This document shows, piece after piece, positions 11,144 to 18,840 of a stretch of 46,061 nt of DNA (within the stretch, counting starts at the first letter, position 1; each line of letters opens with the position of its first letter). Below the pieces are notes generated by a model, which was not told where the DNA came from, searched no databases, and saw nothing but the letters and a program-made list of their open reading frames with translations. The stretch is from the NCBI RefSeq assembly GCF_945952435.1, contig NZ_CAMFHZ010000024.1, positions 1-46,061 on the forward strand. Reading direction: 5' to 3'. The translations under genes and the position numbers were made by a program. The DNA is from an uncultured Microbacterium sp. GTDB taxonomy: Bacteria > Actinomycetota > Actinomycetes > Actinomycetales > Microbacteriaceae.

Positions 11144-12283
11144 TCAGCGCAGCAGGAGGTTGGGCTGCAGGAGGTACTTGAACGAGTCGAGACCTGCCTG
11201 ATCCACCGAGGTCTGGCTGGTGATGAGCACCGGGCTGAGCTTGTTCGCGTTGTCGGAGGAGGTGAACGTGACCCGCACGAACTCGCTCTTCAGCGCGCTG
11301 AGCGCCTCCAGGAGGTACTGCGGGTTGAGCCCGAGCGTCACGTCCTCGCCGTTCAGGTGTGCGTCGACCGACTCGGACGCGCGGGCCTGCTCGCCACCGG
11401 AGGCGTCCATCGTCACGGAGCTCGTGTCGAAGGTGAACCGCAGTGGCGCCGAGCGATCGAGCACGAGGGCGACACGACGGACCGCCTCGACCAGATCCGC
11501 GGTGTTGACGATCGCGTGATGGTCGGTCTGCTCCGGGAAAAGGCGGCGCACGGGCGGGAAGTTGCCCTTGATCAGCAGCGACGTGACGGTCTTGTTGCCC
11601 GCGGTGAAGGCGATGATCTCGCGATCGCCGGCCCCCGAGAACGTGATCTGGATGGTTCCGGCGTGCCCGAAGGTCTTGCCGACCTCCTGCAGCGTCCTCG
11701 CGGGGACGAGCGCGGTCTGCTCAGCCTCGGCGCCGTCCCAGGGGACGTCGCGCAGCGAAACGCGGTAGCGGTCCGTGGCGACCAGGCTCAGCGTCGTTCC
11801 GCTGACCTCGAGCTGCACACCGGTGAGCACGGGAGTCACGTCGTCACGCGATGCGGCGAAGCCGACCTGCGAGATCGCGGTGCTGAAGTCTTCCGCAGGG
11901 ACGAGCCCGGAGGATCCCGTGACCTCGGGGATCGAGGGATATTCCTCGACCGGCATGGCCGCGAGGGTGAAGCGGGCGGATCCGCATCGGACGGCGACGC
12001 CGCCATCCTCCTCGACCGAGATCTCGATGGGGGCGTTCGGCAGACGGCTCGCGATGTCGGAGAGGAGCCGTCCGTGGACGAGGATCGTGCCCGGTTCGTC
12101 AACGGTGGCCTCGATGGTGGTCCGCGCGGAGGCCTCGTAGTCGAAGGCCGACAGGGTCAGTCCCTCTGGTCCCGCCTCGATGAGCACTCCGGCCAGGATC
12201 GGCTGCGGGTTGCGCTGGGGCAGCAGCTTGACGACGAAGGACACTGCTTCGCTGAAGACATCGCGATTGACCTGGAACCTCAC
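11144..12283 (-). CDS. dnaN: DNA polymerase III beta sliding clamp
   Basis: The 379-residue clamp dimerises around DNA and tethers the replicative polymerase. Three clamp domains are recognisable: VRFQVNRDVFSEAVSFVVKLLPQRNPQPILAGVLIEA at the start, PVLTGVQLEVSGTTLSLVATDRYRVSL at the second, and NPQYLLEALSALKSEFVRVTF in the third. The start is GTG at 12283, with GGAG 6 nt upstream; longer in-frame starts run into the oriC side and lack family similarity. It follows dnaA across oriC in the same direction. Confidence 0.97.
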   Translation of the reverse strand: MRFQVNRDVFSEAVSFVVKLLPQRNPQPILAGVLIEAGPEGLTLSAFDYEASARTTIEATVDEPGTILVHGRLLSDIASRLPNAPIEISVEEDGGVAVRCGSARFTLAAMPVEEYPSIPEVTGSSGLVPAEDFSTAISQVGFAASRDDVTPVLTGVQLEVSGTTLSLVATDRYRVSLRDVPWDGAEAEQTALVPARTLQEVGKTFGHAGTIQITFSGAGDREIIAFTAGNKTVTSLLIKGNFPPVRRLFPEQTDHHAIVNTADLVEAVRRVALVLDRSAPLRFTFDTSSVTMDASGGEQARASESVDAHLNGEDVTLGLNPQYLLEALSALKSEFVRVTFTSSDNANKLSPVLITSQTSVDQAGLDSFKYLLQPNLLLR

Positions 12284-12496
12284 CGGCGCTCCTTCGTCGT
12301 TGGGTAGCGGGAGGTCACGTCGAGCACCTTCCGCCGCATGGCGAACGCCACGGGATCCCATGCTAATGCCACGTTCGTGCGCCGAACGAGCGCCCAGGGT
12401 CCGAAAACACCCTCCGGGCGGATCCATCCCCAGGACGGGCCCCTCAGGTGATCGATGGCCCCCTATCCCGGAAGAGTTCTTAACGGTGTTAACGCC

Positions 12497-12505
12497 TGTG
12501 GATAC
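12497..12505 (-). promoter_or_regulatory. DnaA box, one mismatch
   Basis: The plus strand reads TGTGGATAC, the complement of GTATCCACA, one base from the TTATCCACA consensus. It abuts the perfect box at 12506-12514 in the same orientation, forming a tandem pair beside the AT-rich patch. Confidence 0.6.
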
Positions 12506-12514
12506 TGTGGATAA
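12506..12514 (-). promoter_or_regulatory. DnaA box
   Basis: TGTGGATAA on the plus strand is a perfect TTATCCACA box on the minus strand, directly next to another box and to the AT-rich patch of the origin. Confidence 0.85.
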
Positions 12515-12621
12515 CTCTGGGGATGCGTGGCGGGACTAAGGAACCACAACGGTGTGACTTGTGGAGATCCTGCGGAATCCGTGGGGTCGCTGACGAGGAG
12601 GTCGTCCGCTGTCGTGGCAAG

Positions 12622-12630
12622 TTATCCACA
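12622..12630 (+). promoter_or_regulatory. DnaA box
   Basis: Perfect TTATCCACA on the plus strand inside the dnaA-dnaN gap. Confidence 0.85.
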
Positions 12631-12685
12631 GTTCACCCCGTTCCATGGGGATTCGGGGCGGGGTGTGAGCCGAGATATCCCCAAG

Positions 12686-12694
12686 TTATCCACA
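12686..12694 (+). promoter_or_regulatory. DnaA box
   Basis: Perfect TTATCCACA on the plus strand, 64 bp from the previous box in the same orientation, 76 bp from the dnaA stop. Confidence 0.85.
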
Positions 12695-12769
12695 TGTGGA
12701 CTTCGGCATGCGCTCATGCCAGGATGCTTGTCCCGAATCGGATCGGGAACGACGTCCGGTGGGGAGCGG

Positions 12770-14167
12770 TCAGCGCCGGCTGAGCTGTCCGGTGATCTCG
12801 GAGACCTGGTTGAAGATGGCCCGGCGCTCCTTCATGAGCTCGCTGATCTTCTTGTACGCGTACATCACGGTGGTGTGGTCGCGGTTGCCGAAGAGCTGGC
12901 CGATCTTGGGCAGGGAGAGGTTCGTGCGCTCTCGGCAGAGGTACATGGCGATCTGCCGGGCGGTCGCGATCTGCTGCGATCGGCTCGACCCGTACAGATC
13001 GTCCTCGGTCAGCTTGAAGTAGTTCGCCGTCGTCGTGATGATGTCGGTCGGCGAGATGATGCTGTCCTCGTCCTGATCCACGATGTCGCGCAGCGCGGTC
13101 TGCGCCGTGGCGATGTCGAGGGCGGACCGGTTCAGGTTCGCGAACGCCGTGGCGCGGATGAGGGCGCCCTCGAGCTCGCGGATGTTGGACGAGACCTTCG
13201 TGGCGATGTACTCCAGCACGTCGTCGGGCACGTGCAGTTGTTCGCTCTGCGCCTTCTTGCGCAGGATCGCGATGCGGGTCTCGAGGTCGGGTGCCTGCAC
13301 GTCCGTGATGAGACCCCATTCGAAGCGGCTCCGCATCCGCTCCTCGAATCCGGTGAGGTGCTTGGGCGGAACGTCGCTCGTGATGACGACCTGCTTGTTG
13401 TGGTCGTGCAACTGGTTGAAGGTGTGGAAGAACGCCTCCTGCGTCTCGGCACGCCCCTGCAGGAACTGGATGTCGTCGATCATCAGGATGTCGACCTCGC
13501 GGTAGCGCGCCTGGAAAGCGGATCCGCGGTTGTTCGCGATCGAGTTGATGAAGTCGTTCGTGAACTCCTCGCTCGACACGTACCGCACCTTGACCCCCGC
13601 GTAGAGCGACTGCGCATAGTCGCCGATCGCGTGCAGGAGGTGCGTCTTGCCGAGTCCTGGGCCGCCGTAGATGAACAGGGGGTTGTAGGCCTTGGCCGGC
13701 GCCTCGGCCACGGCGACGGCCGCGGCGTGGGCGAAACGGTTGGACTGGCCGATCACGAAGTTGTCGAAGACGTACTTCGGATTCAGCCGCGACTCATGGC
13801 GGATCGGGGTGGGCTGTTCGATCGGCGACTCCACGCGCGCCGGCTCGGGGCGGGAGGAGGCGAAGTCGGCGACGGGGAGCGGCGCGTTCTGCTGCTCCGC
13901 CATGTCGTGGTTCACGGTGACGCGGAACGAGGTCACCTCGTCGCCGATCCGGGACAGCGCCTCCATGATCGGCAGACGGAGGCGCTTGTTGATCTGGCCC
14001 GCGGTGAGGTCGTTGGGCACCTCGAGGTACAGGGTCGCGGTCATCACGCCGACCGGCACGGCCAGGTTGAGGAAGCCCTGCAGGGGAGCGGTGACCCGCT
14101 CGTCGCGCACCAGCTCGGCGAGAAGCTCGTCCCAGATCGGAACGTCGGTCTCATCGGCTGCGGACAT
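12770..14167 (-). CDS. dnaA: Chromosomal replication initiator DnaA
   Basis: This 465-residue AAA+ initiator binds DnaA boxes and opens oriC. Domain I covers about residues 1-90 and is followed by a short Pro/Glu linker. The AAA+ core has Walker A GGPGLGKT (168-175), Walker [11 protein letters not shown] (about 227-236) and the sensor and arginine-finger region. The C-terminal helix-turn-helix carries the signature [17 protein letters not shown]. The ATG at 14167 ([12 protein letters not shown]) matches normal family length. DnaA boxes lie both downstream (oriC) and upstream of the gene, suggesting autoregulation. Confidence 0.98.
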   Translation of the reverse strand: MSAADETDVPIWDELLAELVRDERVTAPLQGFLNLAVPVGVMTATLYLEVPNDLTAGQINKRLRLPIMEALSRIGDEVTSFRVTVNHDMAEQQNAPLPVADFASSRPEPARVESPIEQPTPIRHESRLNPKYVFDNFVIGQSNRFAHAAAVAVAEAPAKAYNPLFIYGGPGLGKTHLLHAIGDYAQSLYAGVKVRYVSSEEFTNDFINSIANNRGSAFQARYREVDILMIDDIQFLQGRAETQEAFFHTFNQLHDHNKQVVITSDVPPKHLTGFEERMRSRFEWGLITDVQAPDLETRIAILRKKAQSEQLHVPDDVLEYIATKVSSNIRELEGALIRATAFANLNRSALDIATAQTALRDIVDQDEDSIISPTDIITTTANYFKLTEDDLYGSSRSQQIATARQIAMYLCRERTNLSLPKIGQLFGNRDHTTVMYAYKKISELMKERRAIFNQVSEITGQLSRR

Positions 14168-14213
14168 GGTTCCCCCGGGCGTTCAGCGCGGCCGCGGAGT
14201 TGTTCACGCTGCC

Positions 14214-14222
14214 TGTGGATAA
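14214..14222 (-). promoter_or_regulatory. DnaA box in the dnaA leader
   Basis: TGTGGATAA on the plus strand is a perfect box, 12 bp downstream of the putative dnaA -10 element and 47 bp ahead of the dnaA start. A bound DnaA could repress its own gene. Confidence 0.75.
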
Positions 14223-14233
14223 GTGCTCGTGCC

Positions 14234-14263
14234 ACGGTAGTCAGCCGGGGGGTCCGAGGGCAA
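14234..14263 (-). promoter_or_regulatory. Candidate dnaA promoter
   Basis: On the minus strand TTGCCC (14258-14263) and TACCGT (14234-14239) are 18 bp apart, a good actinobacterial housekeeping-sigma pattern, about 67 bp ahead of the dnaA ATG and flanked by two DnaA boxes. Confidence 0.5.
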
Positions 14264-14318
14264 GCCAGGACTGGGCAGGATGGGCACGCGTGTCCCTGTG
14301 GGCGGATCCGCTCACAGG

Positions 14319-14327
14319 TGTGGATAA
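14319..14327 (-). promoter_or_regulatory. DnaA box in the dnaA-rpmH intergenic region
   Basis: A perfect box (TGTGGATAA on plus), upstream of the candidate dnaA promoter and about 20 bp from the candidate rpmH promoter, so it could influence either divergent gene. Confidence 0.75.
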
Positions 14328-14349
14328 TGAGGAGTTCCGTCTGCTCGGT

Positions 14350-14378
14350 TTGCGATGTCGGGGACGACGTCGTAGCCT
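14350..14378 (+). promoter_or_regulatory. Candidate rpmH-operon promoter
   Basis: TTGCGA (14350-14355) and TAGCCT (14373-14378) are separated by 17 bp. The leader to the rpmH ATG is about 80 nt. This could drive rpmH, rnpA and the tightly packed genes after it. Confidence 0.55.
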
Positions 14379-14466
14379 TAATCGGTTGACTTATGCCTTT
14401 CGGCAGTCTTTGTCCACCGTCTCCGGTCGCAGCGATCCCGGTGACAGCTTCCATCCCGGAGTAATC

Positions 14467-14604
14467 ATGAGCAAGCGCACTTTCCAGCCCAACAACCGTC
14501 GTCGCGCCAAGAAGCACGGCTTCCGCGCCCGTATGCGCACCCGTGCCGGCCGCGCGATCCTTTCCGCCCGCCGCGCGAAGGGTCGCACCGAGCTCTCGGC
14601 GTAA
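14467..14604 (+). CDS. rpmH: 50S ribosomal protein L34
   Basis: The 45-residue, very basic protein [30 protein letters not shown]... is the textbook L34 sequence. It is a large-subunit component encoded divergently from dnaA, as in most bacteria. The following rnpA gene starts 3 nt after its stop. Confidence 0.98.
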   Translation: MSKRTFQPNNRRRAKKHGFRARMRTRAGRAILSARRAKGRTELSA

Positions 14605-14607
14605 TCC

Positions 14608-14940
14608 GTGCTCGCCCGCCCGCATCGCCTGGTCCGCGGGTCCGACTACCGCACCGCGGTTCGGCGTGGGCGGCGATACGGCGGGCCCCGGTTGATCGTC
14701 TCGGTGCTGGACACCGGGGAGACGCGTCCGACCCGCTTCGGCTTCATCGTGAGCAAGCAGGTGGGTAATGCGGTCGTCCGCAACACGGTGCGCAGACGCC
14801 TCAAGGATGCGTGTGCGCGGCAATTGCCGCTCCCGGAAGGGATCGACATCGTGATCCGAGCTCTTCCGGCGTCCGCGACGGCGCCGTTCGCCGAACTGTT
14901 GGCGGATGTCGAGCGCGCGGTGGAACGGGGCGCGGTGTGA
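14608..14940 (+). CDS. rnpA: Ribonuclease P protein component
   Basis: This 110-residue basic protein assists the RNase P RNA in maturing tRNA 5' ends. It begins [23 protein letters not shown] and has the conserved RNR helix [13 protein letters not shown]. The start codon is GTG, 3 nt after the rpmH stop. Its stop overlaps the yidD start by four bases (GTGTGA), which implies coupled translation. Confidence 0.96.
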   Translation: MLARPHRLVRGSDYRTAVRRGRRYGGPRLIVSVLDTGETRPTRFGFIVSKQVGNAVVRNTVRRRLKDACARQLPLPEGIDIVIRALPASATAPFAELLADVERAVERGAV

Positions 14941-15287
14941 GCGCCCTTCCGGCCTACTCCCGCGGAAGCGCCCACCTGCACGCGGTGGACACGGTCCGAG
15001 CGATCCCGCTCGTCCCACGGAATCTCGTCCTCGGCTTTCTCGCCGTCTATCGCACGATCGTCTCTCCGCTCTACGGCGACGTGTGCAGCTACTACCCATC
15101 GTGTTCCGCCTACGCTGTAGGTGCGGTGCAGCAGCACGGTGCGGTGAAGGGCGCTGGCCTTTCGGCGTGGCGGATCCTGCGCTGCAATCCCTGGAGCCAC
15201 GGCGGTGTGGACGACGTACCGCTGCACAAGAACTTCCGACACGCCCTCACGCCACGAGGATTCGTCGTACCCTCCCGAAAGGACTGA
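14937..15287 (+). CDS. yidD: Membrane protein insertion efficiency factor YidD
   Basis: This 116-residue protein has the complete YidD core: a hydrophobic or amphipathic N-terminal helix ([22 protein letters not shown]), then [46 protein letters not shown] with the three conserved cysteines. YidD assists YidC-dependent insertion. The GTG at 14937 overlaps the rnpA stop; the first 15 residues are variable. It is followed 3 nt later by yidC. Confidence 0.95.
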   Translation: MSALPAYSRGSAHLHAVDTVRAIPLVPRNLVLGFLAVYRTIVSPLYGDVCSYYPSCSAYAVGAVQQHGAVKGAGLSAWRILRCNPWSHGGVDDVPLHKNFRHALTPRGFVVPSRKD

Positions 15288-15290
15288 ACA

Positions 15291-16376
15291 GTGGGTCCCG
15301 ACCTCCTGATTGCCGCGTCCACGTCGACGCCCGCGCCCTCGAGCGGTGGGTTCGACCTGCTCGGCACCATCATGTGGCCGTTCAAGGCGCTCGTCGAGGC
15401 GATCCTCGTCGCCTGGCACTGGCTGTTCACGACGATCGGGCTGCCGGGCGCGGCGGGCCTCACCTGGGTGCTGTCGATCGTCGGCCTCGTGCTCGTCATC
15501 CGCGCTGCGGTCTTCCCCCTCTTCGTGCGGCAGATCAAGAGCCAGCGCAAGATGATGGAAATCGCCCCCGAACTAAAGAAAGTTCAAGAGAAGTACAAGG
15601 GCAAGCGTGATCAGCTGAGTCGCGAGGCGATGAGCCGCGAGACGATGGCGCTCTACAAGAAGCACGGCACGACGCCGATGTCGAGCTGTCTCCCGCTGCT
15701 CGTCCAGATGCCCTTCCTGCTCGGCATGTTCTACACGCTGAGCGATGTGAAGAAGCACGCCGAGGCCGGTGTCGGCGGTGTGTGGCTCCTGTCCAAGGAA
15801 CTCACGAAGCAGTTCTACGACGCGACGTTGTTCGGTGTGGCGCCGCTGCACACGAGCCTGGTCGACGCGGTGCAGCACAAGCCCACGGGCTGGGAGGCCA
15901 CGGTCGCGATCCTGGTCGTCCTGGTGATCCTCATGATCGGATCGCAGTTCTTCACGCAGCTGCAGATCATCTCCAAGAACCTCTCGCCCGAGGCTAAGAC
16001 TGGTCAGGCGTACCAGATGCAGAGAATCATGCTCTACATCCTCCCGCTGGGCTTCATCTTCTCGGGCCTGTTCTTCCCGCTCGGCGTGGTCATCTACTGG
16101 TTCATCAGCAACCTGTGGACCATGGGCCAGCAGTTCCTGGTGCTGCGCGAGATGCCGACCCCAGGATCCGACGCGGCCAAAGCGCGCGAGGAGCGGCTGG
16201 CGCGCAAGGGTAAGGCGATCAACGCGGACGGCAAGGTCGTCCCGGTCGCGGTCTACGAGGCCGAGCAGCAGAAGATGCTCGAAGACGCGGAACGACTCCG
16301 CGCGCAGCAGCCGAAGAGGCAGCAGCCGAAGAGCGCCAAGCGCGCCAAGAGGGAACAGAACGGGAGCCAGGCATGA
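15291..16376 (+). CDS. yidC: Membrane protein insertase YidC/Oxa1
   Basis: The 361-residue Oxa1-family insertase places proteins into the cytoplasmic membrane alone or with SecYEG. It has the actinobacterial short form without the large Gram-negative periplasmic domain. Helices lie around residues 22-45, 55-75 (LTWVLSIVGLVLVIRAAVFPLF, with the conserved Arg of the hydrophilic groove), 125-150, 195-215 and 235-265. A basic C-terminal tail (KRQQPKSAKRAKREQNGSQA) could contact ribosomes. The start is GTG at 15291. The stop overlaps the jag start (ATGA). Confidence 0.96.
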   Translation: MGPDLLIAASTSTPAPSSGGFDLLGTIMWPFKALVEAILVAWHWLFTTIGLPGAAGLTWVLSIVGLVLVIRAAVFPLFVRQIKSQRKMMEIAPELKKVQEKYKGKRDQLSREAMSRETMALYKKHGTTPMSSCLPLLVQMPFLLGMFYTLSDVKKHAEAGVGGVWLLSKELTKQFYDATLFGVAPLHTSLVDAVQHKPTGWEATVAILVVLVILMIGSQFFTQLQIISKNLSPEAKTGQAYQMQRIMLYILPLGFIFSGLFFPLGVVIYWFISNLWTMGQQFLVLREMPTPGSDAAKAREERLARKGKAINADGKVVPVAVYEAEQQKMLEDAERLRAQQPKRQQPKSAKRAKREQNGSQA

Positions 16377-16858
16377 CCGATCAGGATGTCGCAGAGCCGA
16401 CCGTCGCGGATCTCGAGAACGAGGGCGACGTCGCCGCGGACTTCATCGAGGGTCTCCTCGACATCGCGGACATCGACGGGGATCTGACGCTGGACGTCAA
16501 ACAGGGTCGCGCATACGTTTCGGTCGAGGCCGAAGGCGATGGGCTGCGTCTGCTCTCCGCTCCGGATACCGTTCAGGCGCTGCAGGAGCTCACCCGGCTC
16601 GCGGTGCAGAACTCCACCGGATCCTTTTCCCGACTGATCCTCGACGTGGCCGGCTCCCGCGATGCGCGTCGCTCCCAGCTGGAGCGTCTCGTCGACTCCG
16701 CCGTGGCGAAGCTCGACGAGGGGGCTTCGCAGGCCTCACTGCCCTCGATGTCGAGCTACGAGCGCAAGCTGGTGCACGACATCGTCGCCGAACGCGGTCT
16801 CGTCTCCGAGTCGTACGGTGAGGGTCCGACGCGGCACACCGTGATCCGTAAGCACTGA
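16373..16858 (+). CDS. Jag/KhpB-type RNA-binding protein
   Basis: The 161-residue protein combines an acidic N-terminal helix (DLENEGDVAADFIEGLLDIADIDGDLTLDVKQGRAYVSVEAEGDGLRLL, KH-like) with a C-terminal R3H domain (MSSYERKLVHDIVAERGLVSESYGEGPTRHTVIRK). The family (SpoIIIJ-associated, Jag, KhpB) binds RNA and affects cell-wall growth in some Gram-positives. It is shorter than Bacillus Jag because the N-terminal Jag domain is absent. The ATG overlaps the yidC stop; a parS site follows the stop codon immediately. Confidence 0.93.
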   Translation: MTDQDVAEPTVADLENEGDVAADFIEGLLDIADIDGDLTLDVKQGRAYVSVEAEGDGLRLLSAPDTVQALQELTRLAVQNSTGSFSRLILDVAGSRDARRSQLERLVDSAVAKLDEGASQASLPSMSSYERKLVHDIVAERGLVSESYGEGPTRHTVIRKH

Positions 16859-16874
16859 CGTTTCACGTGAAACA
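16859..16874. promoter_or_regulatory. parS site 1, abutting the rsmG start
   Basis: CGTTTCACGTGAAACA has the perfect 14-base palindromic core GTTTCACGTGAAAC and 15 of 16 matches to the consensus TGTTTCACGTGAAACA. ParB would bind here. Its last base is the A of the rsmG ATG. Confidence 0.93.
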
Positions 16875-17521
16875 TGGCTGAGTCCCCCTCGACCCCGGGA
16901 GCCGTGGAGCGCGAGCCGATCGTGGCGGAGTCCCTCTTCGGGGGAGGCATCGATCGTGCGCGCGCTTTCGCGTCGGCGCTGACGCGCGAAGGCGAAGAAC
17001 GCGGTCTCATCGGTCCTCTCGAACTCCCGCGACTCTGGACGCGTCACATCCTGAACAGCGCGATCGCTGCGCCGCTTTTCCACGGATCCGTGGCGGATGT
17101 GGGCTCCGGGGCGGGATTGCCGGGGATCGTCCTGGCCATCGCCCGGCCGGATGTTGACTGGACGCTGATCGAACCCATGGAGCGGCGCGTGGACTGGTTG
17201 ACCGAGCAGGTCCGCGCACTCGAGCTCGACAACGTGACGGTGCTCCGTGGGCGTGCGGAGGACGTGGGTCTCAGTGGAACGTTCGACATGGTGACCGCCC
17301 GTGCCGTCAGCGCGCTCAAGACCTTGATCCCTTGGACCGCTCCGCTCGTGCGCAGCGGGGGCGAGCTCGCGCTTCTCAAAGGGCAGAACGCGCAGAACGA
17401 GATCACTGCGGCGCAGAAGCAGATCCGAAAGTTCCTCCTCAGCGACGTACGCGTCGAGACACTGGGTGAGGGAGTGCTGGATGAGTCGACGAGGGTCGTG
17501 CGGGCGACGGTTCGCGGCTGA
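16874..17521 (+). CDS. rsmG: 16S rRNA (guanine-N7) methyltransferase RsmG
   Basis: This 215-residue SAM-dependent enzyme methylates a guanine in the 530 loop of 16S rRNA (G527 in E. coli numbering). The motifs are LPRLWTRHILNSAIAAPL, the SAM-binding VADVGSGAGLPGIVLAIARPD, and FDMVTARAVSALKTL. An in-frame stop lies two codons before the ATG at 16874, so it cannot start further upstream. No Shine-Dalgarno sequence is visible, because the preceding bases are a parS palindrome. Loss of RsmG gives low-level streptomycin resistance in several bacteria (family knowledge). Confidence 0.96.
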   Translation: MAESPSTPGAVEREPIVAESLFGGGIDRARAFASALTREGEERGLIGPLELPRLWTRHILNSAIAAPLFHGSVADVGSGAGLPGIVLAIARPDVDWTLIEPMERRVDWLTEQVRALELDNVTVLRGRAEDVGLSGTFDMVTARAVSALKTLIPWTAPLVRSGGELALLKGQNAQNEITAAQKQIRKFLLSDVRVETLGEGVLDESTRVVRATVRG

Positions 17522-17916
17522 CCCCGCTCGTCACTCGGCCACCCCCGCCACGCCGCCGGCACCCGTGTGGGACCTGAACGTTCCGCCGTGCGCCTCGTCT
17601 GGCGTTGATGCACGAGGTCATCGTGCTCCGGTGCGCACACACCGGCCTGCGTGCCGTTGATGGGCGATGAATGAAGTGCTCTGTTCTCGTTGATTCCGCG
17701 GCGGGAGCGACGGGTGGGGCGCCCGCGTGTGAGGCCCCACCTGTGGTCGAGGTCTTCGGTTCTCGGTACTCGTCGTCCACATGGACACTCATCGTCCACA
17801 TCGACGTTTCACGTGAAACATCGCACAGACTTGGGCCTCGACGCCGGGTTTGTCGGGCGCGCCCGTTAGAGTGGAGGTTCCGTCGTGTCGCCGTCGGAAG
17901 TCGTCGAAAGGAGTGG
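17522..17916 (+). promoter_or_regulatory. rsmG-parA intergenic region with parS
   Basis: This 395-bp stretch shows no credible gene. It holds parS site 2 and ends in the strong ribosome-binding sequence GAAAGGAGTGG directly before the parA ATG. A TTAGAGT element at about 17865 could be a -10, but no -35 at the right distance is evident. The parAB promoter is expected here. Confidence 0.55.
17805..17820. promoter_or_regulatory. parS site 2
   Basis: CGTTTCACGTGAAACA, perfect 14-base core, 15 of 16 to consensus, about 100 bp upstream of the parA start. Confidence 0.93.
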
Positions 17917-18840
17917 ATGTTTCACGTGAAACAGTCCTCAGTCACCTCGACAGCCGGATTCGGGATGGACACCCCTCTCGCTCGAGAACTCGCGGATCTG
18001 ACCGCACGGCGGAAAGCGTTGGAGGGGGTGCACGTCGATTTCTCCGGGCCGACGCGCGTCTTCACGATCTCCAATCAGAAGGGCGGGGTCGGTAAGACGA
18101 CCACGGCCGTGAATGTCGCGTCGGCATTGGCTGAGTTGGGTGCGAAGGTGCTGGTGATCGATCTCGATCCCCAAGGAAACGCATCAACCGCCCTGGGTGT
18201 ACCGCACACGGCAGACCTGCAGAGCATCTACGACGTGCTGGTGGGCGACGCTCAGCTCGCGGACGTCATCCAGCAGAGCCCGGAGTCCCCGAATCTCCTC
18301 TGCGCACCCAGCACCATCCACCTCGCGGGGGCCGAGATCGAGCTCGTCTCGCAGGTGGCCCGCGAACATCGGCTGCGCACGGCTCTCAACGACTATCTCG
18401 CGCATCATCCTCAGGACGTGGTGATCATCGATTGTCCCCCGTCGCTGGGCCTGCTGACGATCAACGCCTTCACCGCAGCGACCGAGGTGATGATCCCGAT
18501 CCAGTGCGAGTACTACGCGCTGGAGGGCCTGAGCCAGCTCCTCGGCAACATCAGAATGATCCAGAAGCATCTGAACCCGACGCTGCGGATGTCGACCATC
18601 CTCCTCACCATGTTCGACGGGCGGACGCGTCTTGCGCAGCAGGTGGCGGAGGAGGTGCGCGGACATTTCCCCGATGAAGTGCTCACCACGGTGATTCCTC
18701 GATCCGTGCGCGTGTCCGAGGCGCCGAGTTTCGGACAGACCGTCATCGCCTACGACGCACACTCGGTGGGCGCCGTCGCATACCGCGAAGCAGCTGTGGA
18801 GATCGCCCGTAGGGCGAGCGAGAACGAGAAGGGGCACTGA
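17917..18840 (+). CDS. parA: Chromosome-partitioning ATPase ParA (Soj)
   Basis: This 307-residue Walker-type ATPase moves ParB-parS complexes over the nucleoid. The deviant Walker A is KGGVGKTTT (about residues 55-63), followed by VLVIDLDPQGNASTALG (A' motif) and VVIIDCPPSLGLLTINAF (Walker B). The ATG at 17917 is chosen because GAAAGGAGTGG sits just before it. With this start the first six residues, MFHVKQ, are encoded by a perfect parS palindrome. A later Met at residue 17 would remove the parS-coded stretch but has no good ribosome-binding site. The stop overlaps the parB start by one base. Confidence 0.97.
   Translation: MFHVKQSSVTSTAGFGMDTPLARELADLTARRKALEGVHVDFSGPTRVFTISNQKGGVGKTTTAVNVASALAELGAKVLVIDLDPQGNASTALGVPHTADLQSIYDVLVGDAQLADVIQQSPESPNLLCAPSTIHLAGAEIELVSQVAREHRLRTALNDYLAHHPQDVVIIDCPPSLGLLTINAFTAATEVMIPIQCEYYALEGLSQLLGNIRMIQKHLNPTLRMSTILLTMFDGRTRLAQQVAEEVRGHFPDEVLTTVIPRSVRVSEAPSFGQTVIAYDAHSVGAVAYREAAVEIARRASENEKGH
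17918..17933. promoter_or_regulatory. parS site 3, inside the first codons of parA
   Basis: TGTTTCACGTGAAACA matches the 16-base consensus perfectly and overlaps codons 1-6 of parA, which read Met-Phe-His-Val-Lys-Gln. Confidence 0.95.

Larger units (their letters stand above)
12284..12769. other. oriC: Probable chromosomal origin (oriC) between dnaA and dnaN
   Basis: The 486-bp gap between the dnaA stop and dnaN start has no gene and carries three perfect TTATCCACA DnaA boxes and one single-mismatch box. A relatively AT-rich patch (TTCTTAACGGTGTTAACG, around 12477-12494) adjoins the first pair and is a candidate unwinding element. Weaker partial boxes are visible near 12560 and 12675. Actinobacterial origins usually lie exactly here. 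The dnaN end of the gap probably also holds a dnaN promoter, but I cannot define it. Confidence 0.88.

Noticed and set aside
12557..12683. Extra DnaA boxes at TGTGGAGAT (about 12560) and ATATCCCCA (about 12675)
   Set aside because: Each has two mismatches to the consensus, too weak to list as separate sites.
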